Below, in pieces: positions 1-7,614 of a DNA stretch of 64,000 nt. The translations under genes and the position numbers were made by a program. Under the pieces are notes generated by a model that was given only the letters and a program-made list of their open reading frames with translations, was not told the origin of the DNA and did not search any database. Within the stretch, counting starts at the first letter, position 1. Each line of letters opens with the position of its first letter. Source of the stretch: Arthrobacter ruber (GTDB taxonomy: Bacteria > Actinomycetota > Actinomycetes > Actinomycetales > Micrococcaceae). Location: assembly GCF_002954225.1 (NCBI RefSeq), contig NZ_PPTH01000011.1:129934-193933 (forward strand), in the 5' to 3' direction.

Positions 1-248
1 ATCAGCGCGCCGCCGGTCACGATGAGCGCCCGGGGACCCCAGCGGTCCACGAGCACGCCCACCGGCACCTGCAGGGCCGCATAGACGAGCAACTGCACCA
101 CCGTGAAGATCGACAGCTGCGAGGCCGAGGCGTCGAAGCGCTCCGTCGCCTCCAGACCCGCCACCCCGAAGGAGGTGCGCTGCGTCACCGCGACGAGATA
201 CGCCACGACACCGGCCGCCCAGACCAGGAGGGCCCTCGAGGAATTCAC
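1..248 (-). CDS. MFS transporter, N-terminal part (runs off window)
   Basis: This is the first 82 codons of a membrane transporter that continues beyond the left edge. The translation begins VNSSRALLVWAAGVVAYLVA, a first hydrophobic helix of about 20 residues. A second hydrophobic stretch (QLSIFTVVQLLVYAALQVPV) leads into GVLVDRWGPRAL. That last segment resembles the conserved cytoplasmic loop 2-3 motif of the major facilitator superfamily (G-x-L-x-D-R-x-G). The GTG start at 248 is preceded by a GGGGGA run but with almost no spacer, so the true start could be a little downstream. The substrate cannot be told from this fragment. The reading frame is open to base 3 on the minus strand. Family assignment is good; function is unknown. 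Confidence 0.75.
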   Translation of the reverse strand, partial: MNSSRALLVWAAGVVAYLVAVTQRTSFGVAGLEATERFDASASQLSIFTVVQLLVYAALQVPVGVLVDRWGPRALIVTGGAL

Positions 249-386
249 TCCCCCATTATGGCGTGGCCGGGAGAGCGCACGACGTCGGATGCGCCGGACC
301 GCGCGAACCCGCGACCCGCAGCGTCACGGTCCCGCGCACAGCAGAGCCCGCCGGTGCTCACCGGCGGGCTCCGACGGGACAGCGGT

Positions 387-1460
387 CTATGCCAGGGGGC
401 GGGGGTCGGGACCGGGGGTCTCGTCGTCGCCCTCGGACGTGGCACCCGGGCCCGACTCGGATGCCCGCGCGGACCGGACGCCGTGCTCACCCGCGTAGTC
501 GATGGCGGTCGTGCCGAGGAACTCCGTGTCCCAGAGCAGTGTGGACTCCTCTTCCGCCTGCGGGCTCGCGAGGTACGCCTCGACGGCCGCGCCGAGCTCC
601 TCGGCGCTGGCGAGTTCGCTGTTCTCCTTGACGAGCAGCGACTTACGAGCGACGCCGTCCGCGTACTCGTCGTACCGCTTCTCGAGCGAGGCCACCACGG
701 ACTGCACCTCGGCCGAGTTGCCGACCTGGCGTGCGATCTGCCGTTCGACGTCGCGCCCGGTCTCACGCAGACGGTCGGTGGGCAGCACCAGGCGGGCGGT
801 GGCGCCCAGGTACTCGAGCCCGGCGACGGCGGCCGGCGGGTACTCGGCCTCGGCGAGGTAGTGCGGCACGTGGATGACGTGGCCGACGACGTCGTGCCCC
901 GCCTCGATGAGCCGCAGTTCCAGGAGATGACCGATCGACGCCTGCAGCTCGGCGGTGGGACGCCAGGCGTTCATGCCGTCGATGATGTCCGTGCGGTTCC
1001 CGTGCAGCGTGACACCGATGGGACGCGTGTGCGGCACCGGCATGGGGATCGCGTGGATCCACGAGATGAGCGGGACGTCGAGGTCCTGCACGAGTCCGAC
1101 GACGGCGCTCGCGAACCGCTCCCACTGCAGGTCGGGCTCCACGCCGGTGAGGAACAGGAAGGGCTCACCCAGCCCGTCGTACAGCCGGTGCAGTTCCAGG
1201 CGGTGCGGCTGGTAGTCCCTCAGGTGGTCCTCGGCGAACGTGACCTTCGGGCGCCGCCCGCGGTAGTCCATGAGCTGGTCGGCGTCGAACTCCACCACGG
1301 TGTCGTGGTCGAGGATCTCGAGCAGCTCCTCGCTGATCTGCGAGACCACATGTCCGGCGTCCATGAAGCCGGTGAGGCTCACGAGCAGCGGCAGGCCCCG
1401 GTTCGCGGGGTCGCCGAAGACCTCGGCGTCGGTGTTGTACAGGGTTCGTGGGTCCAGCAT
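387..1460 (-). CDS. PAC2 family protein
   Basis: A 357-residue soluble protein of the PAC2 family, named for proteasome assembly chaperone 2 but of unsettled role in actinobacteria. The conserved N-terminal core is visible: LPLLVSLTGFMDAGHVVSQI, followed by DADQLMDYRGRRP and PFLFLTGVEPDLQWERF. These match actinobacterial PAC2 proteins of about 300 residues. The C-terminal 40 residues are acidic and low-complexity. The open frame extends upstream, but the ATG at 1460 has an AGGAGAGAG ribosome site at correct spacing and gives the family's usual N terminus, so I chose it. It is divergent from pepA across 230 bases. A link to the peptidase is guilt by association only. Confidence 0.8.
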   Translation of the reverse strand: MLDPRTLYNTDAEVFGDPANRGLPLLVSLTGFMDAGHVVSQISEELLEILDHDTVVEFDADQLMDYRGRRPKVTFAEDHLRDYQPHRLELHRLYDGLGEPFLFLTGVEPDLQWERFASAVVGLVQDLDVPLISWIHAIPMPVPHTRPIGVTLHGNRTDIIDGMNAWRPTAELQASIGHLLELRLIEAGHDVVGHVIHVPHYLAEAEYPPAAVAGLEYLGATARLVLPTDRLRETGRDVERQIARQVGNSAEVQSVVASLEKRYDEYADGVARKSLLVKENSELASAEELGAAVEAYLASPQAEEESTLLWDTEFLGTTAIDYAGEHGVRSARASESGPGATSEGDDETPGPDPRPLA

Positions 1461-1690
1461 GGCTCTCTCCTGACGGTGGGCTCCTGCCGGTATCAACACC
1501 GTCGGCGCCACCTTCATTCCGGGACCGGCAGCCCGCGCCGCGCGGTCCGCAGCCGGCCCCGCCACGCCGTCCACCGGGTCGGCCACGGCGCAGAGACTAG
1601 GATCGTCAGGACGGTTCCCGGCCCACCAGATACCGGACCGCAAGTGAGCAGCATCTGGACAACCCATCCGGACACGAGGAGAGCGATTCC

Positions 1691-3238
1691 GTGATCAAGA
1701 CGACCGAACTACACCTGACAGCATCCGCGAAGGACCTCAGGAAGATCCCGAGCGACGCACTCGTGATCGGGGTCGCCAAGGGGGCCGACGGGCCGGTGCT
1801 GCTCGGGAGCCCGCTGCCGGCGAAGGCCGCTCGCGCCCTCGGGGACAGCCTCCAGGTCCTCGGGATCACCGGCGCCGCCGACGAGGTCCGCCGCCTGCCC
1901 GGACTGCCCGAGACCGGCGCCGACTCGCTCGTGCTCACCGGCGTGGGACCGGTCGCCGCCGAGGAGGTGCTGGGGCACGAGACGCTGCGCCGTGCCGCCG
2001 GTGCCGCCGTCCGTCAGCTGACCGGCCTCGAGACCGTGGTCCTCGCCCTGCCCGCGGACACGGTGGACGCCGCGACCGCCGTCGCCGAAGGTGCGGCCTT
2101 CGGCGCGTACAGCTACGAGGGCCACAAGTCGGGCATCAAGCCGGACGGCACCGTGGCGCCCGCGAAGGACACGGCGGCGGTCCGCGACGTCGTCGTCCAC
2201 ACGGCCGTCGCCGAGGACGCCGACCTCGCACCGGCCCTCAGGCGCGCCGTCGTCCTCGGCAAGAACGTCAACGCCACGCGCTCGCTCGTGAACCAGCCGC
2301 CGAGCCACCTGTACCCGGAGACCTTCGCCCAGGCCGCGAAGGACCTCTCCCGCGGGCTCCCCGTGAAGATCACCGTGATGGACGAGAAGCGCCTCGAGCG
2401 TGACGGCTACGGGGGCATCCTCGGCGTCGGCAAGGGATCCACGCGCCCGCCGCGCATGGTCAAGGTCGAGTACTCCCCCGCGAAGTCCGCCGTGCACCTG
2501 GCCCTCGTCGGCAAGGGCATCACGTTCGACTCCGGCGGACTCTCGCTGAAGCCCGCCGCCGGCATGCAGACCATGAAGCTGGACATGGCCGGCGCCGCCG
2601 TCGTCCTCACCACCCTCCTCGCGGTCGCCGAACTGGGCCTGCCCGCGAAGGTCACGGCGTGGCTCTGCCTCGCCGAGAACATGCCCTCGGGGTCCGCCCA
2701 GCGCCCCGAGGACGTCCTGTCGATCTACGGCGGACGGACCGTGGAGGTCCTCAACACCGACGCCGAGGGCCGCCTCGTCATGGCCGACGGCCTCGCCGCC
2801 GCGAGCGAGGAGTCGCCCGACGCCATCATCGACATCGCGACCCTCACCGGCGCCCAGATGATCGCGCTCGGCACCCGCGTCTCCGGCGTCATGGGCGACG
2901 ACGGTGTGCGTGACGCCGTCAAGGCCGCGGCCGACCGCGCCGGGGAGCAGTTCTGGCCCATGCCCCTGCCCGAGGAGCTGCGCCCGAGCCTCGAGTCCCA
3001 GGTCGCGGACATCGCCAACATCGGCGAGCGGAACGGCGGCATGATGACCGCCGCGGTGTTCCTGCGCGAATTCGTCGGGCAGGTCGACGGCGAGAAGATC
3101 CCGTGGGCGCACCTCGACATCGCCGGACCCGCGTTCAACGAGGGCGCACCCTACGGCTACACGCCGAAGGCCGGGACCGGCGTCGGCGTCCGCACGCTGC
3201 TCGCCTACGTCGAGGACGTCCTGGCCCGCGCCCTGTAG
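1691..3238 (+). CDS. pepA: Leucyl aminopeptidase (M17)
   Basis: A 515-residue cytosolic M17 metallo-aminopeptidase that removes N-terminal residues from peptides during protein turnover. The two-metal active site is intact: GKGITFDSGG around residues 274-283 carries the metal and catalytic lysine, and the family signature NTDAEGRL is at 355-362. The N-terminal third is the usual variable M17 domain. Length is typical. The GTG start is supported by GAGGAGA about 8 bases upstream. It stands alone, with its own hairpin terminator just downstream. In M. tuberculosis the equivalent gene (Rv2213) also sits two genes from the E2 acyltransferase gene, so the position is conserved. Confidence 0.93.
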   Translation: MIKTTELHLTASAKDLRKIPSDALVIGVAKGADGPVLLGSPLPAKAARALGDSLQVLGITGAADEVRRLPGLPETGADSLVLTGVGPVAAEEVLGHETLRRAAGAAVRQLTGLETVVLALPADTVDAATAVAEGAAFGAYSYEGHKSGIKPDGTVAPAKDTAAVRDVVVHTAVAEDADLAPALRRAVVLGKNVNATRSLVNQPPSHLYPETFAQAAKDLSRGLPVKITVMDEKRLERDGYGGILGVGKGSTRPPRMVKVEYSPAKSAVHLALVGKGITFDSGGLSLKPAAGMQTMKLDMAGAAVVLTTLLAVAELGLPAKVTAWLCLAENMPSGSAQRPEDVLSIYGGRTVEVLNTDAEGRLVMADGLAAASEESPDAIIDIATLTGAQMIALGTRVSGVMGDDGVRDAVKAAADRAGEQFWPMPLPEELRPSLESQVADIANIGERNGGMMTAAVFLREFVGQVDGEKIPWAHLDIAGPAFNEGAPYGYTPKAGTGVGVRTLLAYVEDVLARAL

Positions 3239-3246
3239 CGCCCGAA

Positions 3247-3275
3247 GCGGGTGCCGCCCGATCGGTGGCACCCGC
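3247..3275 (+). terminator. Terminator hairpin after pepA
   Basis: A 9-bp perfect stem GCGGGTGCC/GGCACCCGC begins 9 bases past the pepA stop, with further CC/GG pairing possible inside the loop. There is no U-tract, as is common in high-GC actinobacteria. Confidence 0.6.
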
Positions 3276-3398
3276 CCGTCCCTGGAGCCATGGTGCCCGC
3301 GCGTGACACTGCGCACATGCGGGCACTATGGCGCACACGACATGCACTTCGGGTGGATGCCGGGTCCCGGTGGGGATAGGGTGAAAAACGAGCACAAA

Positions 3399-3422
3399 GC
3401 ACCTGCGACCGCACCTGCGACC
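3399..3422 (+). repeat. 12-bp tandem duplication in the lpdA leader
   Basis: GCACCTGCGACC occurs twice head to tail between pepA and lpdA. A TAGGGT hexamer lies about 20 bases upstream and is a possible -10 element of the lpdA promoter. Confidence 0.6.
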
Positions 3423-3489
3423 GCAACAGCCATCGACTTACCAATCGACGCGCCCTGCGCGTCGACAGACCACGCGAGGGAGCGTTCAA

Positions 3490-4872
3490 GTGGCCGGATC
3501 GGCAACTGCGCAAGAATTCGACATCCTGGTACTCGGCGGAGGCAGCGCCGGCTACGCCGCGGCACTCCGCGCGGTGCAGCTGGGCTTCACCGTGGGTCTC
3601 ATCGAGAAGGCCAAGCTGGGCGGCACCTGCCTCCACAACGGCTGCATCCCCACCAAGGCACTCCTGCATTCCGCGGAGATCGCCGACGGCGCCCGCGACG
3701 CGGAGAAGTACGGCGTGAAGGCCAGCTTCGAGTCGATCGACATGACCGCCGTCAACGCGTACAAGGACGGCATCATCGCCGGCAAGTACCGCGGGCTGCA
3801 GGGATTGATCAAGTCCAAGGGCATCACGGTCATCGAGGGCTCGGGCAAGCTGGCGTCGCAGAACACCATCGACGTCGACGGCACCGTGTACACCGGCAAG
3901 CACGTCATCCTCGCCACCGGTTCCTTCTCCCGCAGCCTCCCCGGCCTGGAGATCGGCGGGAAGGTCATCACCTCGGACCAGGCCCTCACCATGGACTTCG
4001 TGCCCAAGAGCGTCGTGATCCTCGGCGGCGGCGTCATCGGGTGCGAGTTCGCCTCCGTCTGGAAGTCGTTCGGCGTCGACGTCACGATCGTCGAGGCCCT
4101 GCCCTCCCTCGTACCCAACGAGGACGCGACGATCGTCAAGAACTTCGAGCGGGCGTTCAAGAAGCGCGGCATCAAGTTCAACACCGGCACCCGGTTCCAG
4201 GCCGTGCAGCAGAACGACGACGGCGTCGTCGTCACCCTCGAGGACGGCAAGACCTTCGAGGCGGACCTCATGCTCGTCGCCGTGGGGCGCGGACCGGTCA
4301 CGAAGGACCTCGGCTACGAGGACGCCGGTCTGACCATGGACCGCGGCTTCGTCATCGTCAACGAGCGCCTGCACACCGGCGTCGGCAATGTCTACGCGAT
4401 CGGTGACATCGTCCCCGGCCTGCAGCTCGCCCACCGCGGCTTCCAGCAGGGCATCTTCGTCGCCGAGGAGATCGCCGGCCTGAAGCCTGTCGTCGTCGCC
4501 GACCTCAACATCCCCAAGGTCACCTACAGCGACCCCGAGATCGCGTCCGTCGGCTACACCGAGAAGGCGGCGCGCGAGAAGTTCGGTGACGACCGCGTCG
4601 AGACGCACGAGTACAACCTGGCCGGCAACGGCAAGAGCTCGATCATCGGCACCGGCGGCATCGTCAAGCTCGTCCGCGAGAAGGACGGCCCGATCGTGGG
4701 CGTCCACATGCTCGGCAGCCGCATGGGCGAGCAGATCGGCGAGGCGCAGCTGATCGTGAACTGGGAGGCCTACCCCGAGGACGTCGCCCCGCTCATCCAC
4801 GCACACCCCACGCAGAACGAAGCGCTCGGAGAGGCCCACCTCGCCCTCGCCGGCAAGCCGCTGCACGGATGA
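3490..4872 (+). CDS. lpdA: Dihydrolipoyl dehydrogenase (E3)
   Basis: A 460-residue FAD/NAD flavoprotein that reoxidises dihydrolipoyl groups of 2-oxoacid dehydrogenase complexes. Seen in the sequence: the N-terminal FAD-binding GGGSAG near 17-22; the redox disulphide GGTCLHNGCIP with C47 and C52; the NAD-binding ILGGGVIGCEFASV near 178-191; and the C-terminal HAHPTQNE active-site dyad of the partner subunit. The start is GTG, with a GAGGGAG ribosome site about 9 bases upstream. It precedes the E2 gene, but a strong hairpin and 150 bases separate them, so they may be separate transcripts serving one complex. Several lpd paralogues are usual; this one is assigned to the housekeeping complex by neighbourhood. 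Confidence 0.95.
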   Translation: MAGSATAQEFDILVLGGGSAGYAAALRAVQLGFTVGLIEKAKLGGTCLHNGCIPTKALLHSAEIADGARDAEKYGVKASFESIDMTAVNAYKDGIIAGKYRGLQGLIKSKGITVIEGSGKLASQNTIDVDGTVYTGKHVILATGSFSRSLPGLEIGGKVITSDQALTMDFVPKSVVILGGGVIGCEFASVWKSFGVDVTIVEALPSLVPNEDATIVKNFERAFKKRGIKFNTGTRFQAVQQNDDGVVVTLEDGKTFEADLMLVAVGRGPVTKDLGYEDAGLTMDRGFVIVNERLHTGVGNVYAIGDIVPGLQLAHRGFQQGIFVAEEIAGLKPVVVADLNIPKVTYSDPEIASVGYTEKAAREKFGDDRVETHEYNLAGNGKSSIIGTGGIVKLVREKDGPIVGVHMLGSRMGEQIGEAQLIVNWEAYPEDVAPLIHAHPTQNEALGEAHLALAGKPLHG

Positions 4873-4878
4873 GGCAAG

Positions 4879-4905
4879 GGACCGGGCCCTCTCCGGGCCC
4901 GGTCC
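4879..4905 (+). terminator. Terminator hairpin after lpdA
   Basis: A perfect 11-bp stem GGACCGGGCCC/GGGCCCGGTCC with a 5-base loop starts 6 bases past the lpdA stop. Confidence 0.75.
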
Positions 4906-5023
4906 ACGCTCCGGGGGCTTGGACTAAGCTCGGGAGCAGGAAATCAACGCACGTCCAGCTGAGCGGGCCCCGCTCGTCGACCAGCTGCCAAGGAACGATC
5001 TACGAAGGAGAAACGGGCGCATT

Positions 5024-6856
5024 ATGTCTGAATCCGTGAACTTGCCCGCTCTCGGTGAAAGCGTCACCGAAGGCACCGTCACCCGCTGGCTCAAGCAGGT
5101 CGGGGACCGTGTCGAGGTCGACGAGCCCCTCCTCGAGGTCTCCACCGACAAGGTCGACACCGAGATCCCCTCGCCCATCGCGGGCGTGATCGAGGAGATC
5201 CTCGTCGCCGAGGACGAGACCGCCGAGGTCGGCGCGCCCCTCGTACGGATCGGCGACGGTTCGGGCGGCGGGTCCGGCGACAGCGGCTCCGACAGCGCAG
5301 CCGCAGCCCCTGCCGAGACCCCGGCCGAGCCGGAGCAGCCCGCGGCCCAGGAGGCGCCGCAGCCCGACGCCGCGCCCGCCGGCAGTGATTCCGACGCCTC
5401 CGGTGGTTCCGGCGAGGGCACCGAGGTCACGCTGCCCGCCCTGGGCGAGAGCGTCACCGAAGGCACCGTCACCCGCTGGCTGAAGGAGGTCGGCGACGAC
5501 GTCGAGGTCGACGAGCCCCTCCTCGAGGTCTCCACCGACAAGGTGGACACCGAGATCCCGTCCCCCGTCGCGGGCAAGCTGCAGGAGATCCGGGTCAACG
5601 AGGACGAGACCGCCGAGGTCGGCGCCGTCCTCGCCGTGATCGGTTCCGGTGCAAACGCCCCGAAGAAGGTGGAGGCCGCCTCGGGTGAGCCGCTCGTCGC
5701 AGCTCCCGCCGAGGAACGCGCCGACTCCCCCACCGAGAAGCCCGGCGCCGACAAGGAAGCCGGGCGCGCCTCGAAGACCTCCGAGACCGACGACGACGCG
5801 AGCGGCGCGCCCGCACCGCAGCCTGCCGCCGAGGAGAAGCCCGCGGCGCAGGAGAAGCCTGCCGTGCAGGAGTCCGCGCCGTCGGACTCCGCAGGGTCGG
5901 ACGCCTCCTACGTCACGCCTCTCGTCCGCCGCCTGGCGAACCAGAACGACGTCGACCTCTCGACGGTCAAGGGCACCGGCGTCGGCGGCCGTATCCGGAA
6001 GCAGGACGTCCTGGAGGCCGCCGAGGCCCGCAAGGCCGAGCAGGCGGCACCCGTAGCCGCCCCGCAGGGTGCACCGTCCGCCGCGCCTGTCGCGCCGTCG
6101 AAGCCCACGGCTCCCGCCGTCGAGCCCTCCAAGCTCCGCGGGACCGTCGAGAAGGCCCCGCGCATCCGGCAGACCATCGCCAAGCGCATGCGCGAGTCAC
6201 TGGAGGTCTCAGCGCAGCTCACGCAGGTCATCGAGGTCGACATGACCCGCATCGCCAAGCTGCGGACGGCGTCCAAGGACACCTTCCAGGCGCAGAACGG
6301 CGCCAAGCTCACCTTCCTCCCCTTCATCTCGAAGGCCGTCACCGAGGCGCTCAAGCAGCACCCGAAGCTGAACGCGTCCTTCGACGAGGAGAAGAAGGAG
6401 GTCACGTACCACGACGCCGAGCACCTCGCGATCGCGGTCGACACCGAGAAGGGGCTCCTGGTCCCCGTCATCAAGGACGCCGGCAACCTCAACCTCGGCG
6501 GCCTGGCGAAGAAGATCGCCGACGTGGGTGCACGCACCCGCAACGGCCAGATCGGCCCCGACGAGCTCTCGGGCGGCACCTTCACGATCACGAACATCGG
6601 CTCGGCCGGTGCCCTGTTCGACACGCCGATCATCAACCAGCCGCAGGTCGGCATCCTCGGGACCGGCATCATCGTCAAGCGCCCCGTAGTCATCACGGGC
6701 GTGGACGGCGACGACACCATCGCGATCCGCTCGATGATGTACCTCAGCCTCACGTACGACCACCGCCTGGTGGACGGCGCCGATGCGGGACGATTCCTGC
6801 AGACGCTCAAGGCACGCCTCGAGGGTGGCGCCTTCGAGTCCGACCTCGGACTGTAG
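5024..6856 (+). CDS. sucB: 2-oxoacid dehydrogenase E2 (dihydrolipoamide acyltransferase)
   Basis: A 610-residue E2 core subunit carrying two lipoyl domains. Lipoyl domain 1 (about 1-80) and domain 2 (about 131-210) both contain [12 protein letters not shown], whose lysine is lipoylated. Ala/Pro/Glu-rich linkers follow. The E1/E3-binding domain is near 290-325 ([20 protein letters not shown]) and the acyltransferase domain fills the C-terminal 240 residues, ending with DHRLVDGAD (catalytic histidine about 580). The ATG has AAGGAG at good spacing. The family annotation is succinyltransferase. In mycobacteria the orthologue (DlaT) serves pyruvate dehydrogenase, and actinobacterial 2-oxoglutarate dehydrogenase uses a fused E1, so the true partner may be AceE. 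LpdA, LipA and LipB are all encoded in this window. Confidence 0.9.
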   Translation: MSESVNLPALGESVTEGTVTRWLKQVGDRVEVDEPLLEVSTDKVDTEIPSPIAGVIEEILVAEDETAEVGAPLVRIGDGSGGGSGDSGSDSAAAAPAETPAEPEQPAAQEAPQPDAAPAGSDSDASGGSGEGTEVTLPALGESVTEGTVTRWLKEVGDDVEVDEPLLEVSTDKVDTEIPSPVAGKLQEIRVNEDETAEVGAVLAVIGSGANAPKKVEAASGEPLVAAPAEERADSPTEKPGADKEAGRASKTSETDDDASGAPAPQPAAEEKPAAQEKPAVQESAPSDSAGSDASYVTPLVRRLANQNDVDLSTVKGTGVGGRIRKQDVLEAAEARKAEQAAPVAAPQGAPSAAPVAPSKPTAPAVEPSKLRGTVEKAPRIRQTIAKRMRESLEVSAQLTQVIEVDMTRIAKLRTASKDTFQAQNGAKLTFLPFISKAVTEALKQHPKLNASFDEEKKEVTYHDAEHLAIAVDTEKGLLVPVIKDAGNLNLGGLAKKIADVGARTRNGQIGPDELSGGTFTITNIGSAGALFDTPIINQPQVGILGTGIIVKRPVVITGVDGDDTIAIRSMMYLSLTYDHRLVDGADAGRFLQTLKARLEGGAFESDLGL

Positions 6857-6875
6857 GACCCGCCCGGCCGATTCA

Positions 6876-6907
6876 AGGAGCCGCCTCCCGCCCGGGAGGC
6901 GGCTCCT
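6876..6907 (+). terminator. Terminator hairpin after sucB
   Basis: AGGAGCCGCCTCCCG pairs with CGGGAGGCGGCTCCT across a very short loop, 20 bases past the stop. Confidence 0.75.
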
Positions 6908-7021
6908 GTGCGTCCGGGGCAGGAGTTCCAGACCTGTCGTGGAAGTCCGTCGCGGCGCTCCCTAGGATGGGGGTGAAGTACCGGATGCGATCTCCGCGTC
7001 CGCCCGACAGCAAGGAGAACC

Positions 7022-7453
7022 ATGGCTACCGTTCGTACAGCCCACACCGTCTGGAGTGGGGACCTCCCCACCGGCTCAGGCCAGGTCACGCTCGACTCGT
7101 CCGGCCTCGGCACCTACGACGTCACCTGGAAGGCACGCGCCGAGCAGTCGGGCGGCAAGACGAGCCCCGAGGAGCTCATCGCGGCGGCGCACTCAGCGTG
7201 CTTCTCGATGGCCTTCAGCCACGCCCTCGGCGAGGAAGGCAAGACTCCGGAGCGCGTGGAGACGAAGGCCGAGGTGGATTTCCAGCCGGGCACCGGCATC
7301 ACGGCGATCCGCCTCACGCTCGACGCGACGGTGCCGGGCCTGTCCGAGGAGGACTTCCAGCGCGTGGCGCAGGCCGCCAAGGAGGGCTGCCCCGTGTCGC
7401 AGGCCCTCGCTGCCGTGAAGGACATCTCGCTCACGGCGACGCTGCAGGGCTGA
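7022..7453 (+). CDS. OsmC/Ohr family peroxiredoxin
   Basis: A 143-residue cytosolic thiol peroxidase of the OsmC family, which reduces organic hydroperoxides. Both family cysteines are present: C60 in AAHSACFSM and C123 in EGCPVSQAL. The length and the C-terminal ISLTATL strand are typical. The ATG has AAGGAGA 5-6 bases upstream. The sequence is closer to the OsmC subfamily (salt or osmotic stress) than to Ohr, and no OhrR-type regulator is adjacent. It is a single-gene unit ending in a very strong hairpin. Confidence 0.9.
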   Translation: MATVRTAHTVWSGDLPTGSGQVTLDSSGLGTYDVTWKARAEQSGGKTSPEELIAAAHSACFSMAFSHALGEEGKTPERVETKAEVDFQPGTGITAIRLTLDATVPGLSEEDFQRVAQAAKEGCPVSQALAAVKDISLTATLQG

Positions 7454-7473
7454 CCGGACTCGCCACAGGAACC

Positions 7474-7508
7474 AGGGAAGGCCCCGGACGGTGTCCGGGG
7501 CCTTCCCT
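7474..7508 (+). terminator. Terminator hairpin after the osmC-type gene
   Basis: AGGGAAGGCCCCGGAC and its exact 16-base complement are separated by 3 bases. It stands between convergent genes and could serve both. Confidence 0.85.
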
Positions 7509-7547
7509 CTGCCCGGCTGCTGCTCCGTCCTGACCGCGGTTCCGCCC

Positions 7548-7614
7548 GGGGTCTTCCGTCCGGGGTCTTCCGTCCGGGGTCTTCCGTCCTGGGTCAGCCG
7601 TCCGGGGTCAGCCG
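7548..7614. repeat. 14-bp tandem repeat, about 4.8 copies, over a stop codon
   Basis: The unit GGGGTCTTCCGTCC is repeated three times exactly (7548-7589), then as TGGGTCAGCCGTCC and a partial GGGGTCAGCCG. The last copies contain TCA, the reverse complement of a TGA stop, and the tricorn protease gene terminates inside the array. Confidence 0.85.

Noticed and set aside
258..1694. Long plus-strand open frame opposite the PAC2 gene
   Set aside because: High-GC antisense shadow: low-complexity Arg/Val/Gly composition, no motif, and fully overlaps a recognisable gene.
3205..4866. 553-codon minus-strand frame opposite lpdA
   Set aside because: Antisense shadow of lpdA with Asp/Val/Leu-rich, motif-free sequence.
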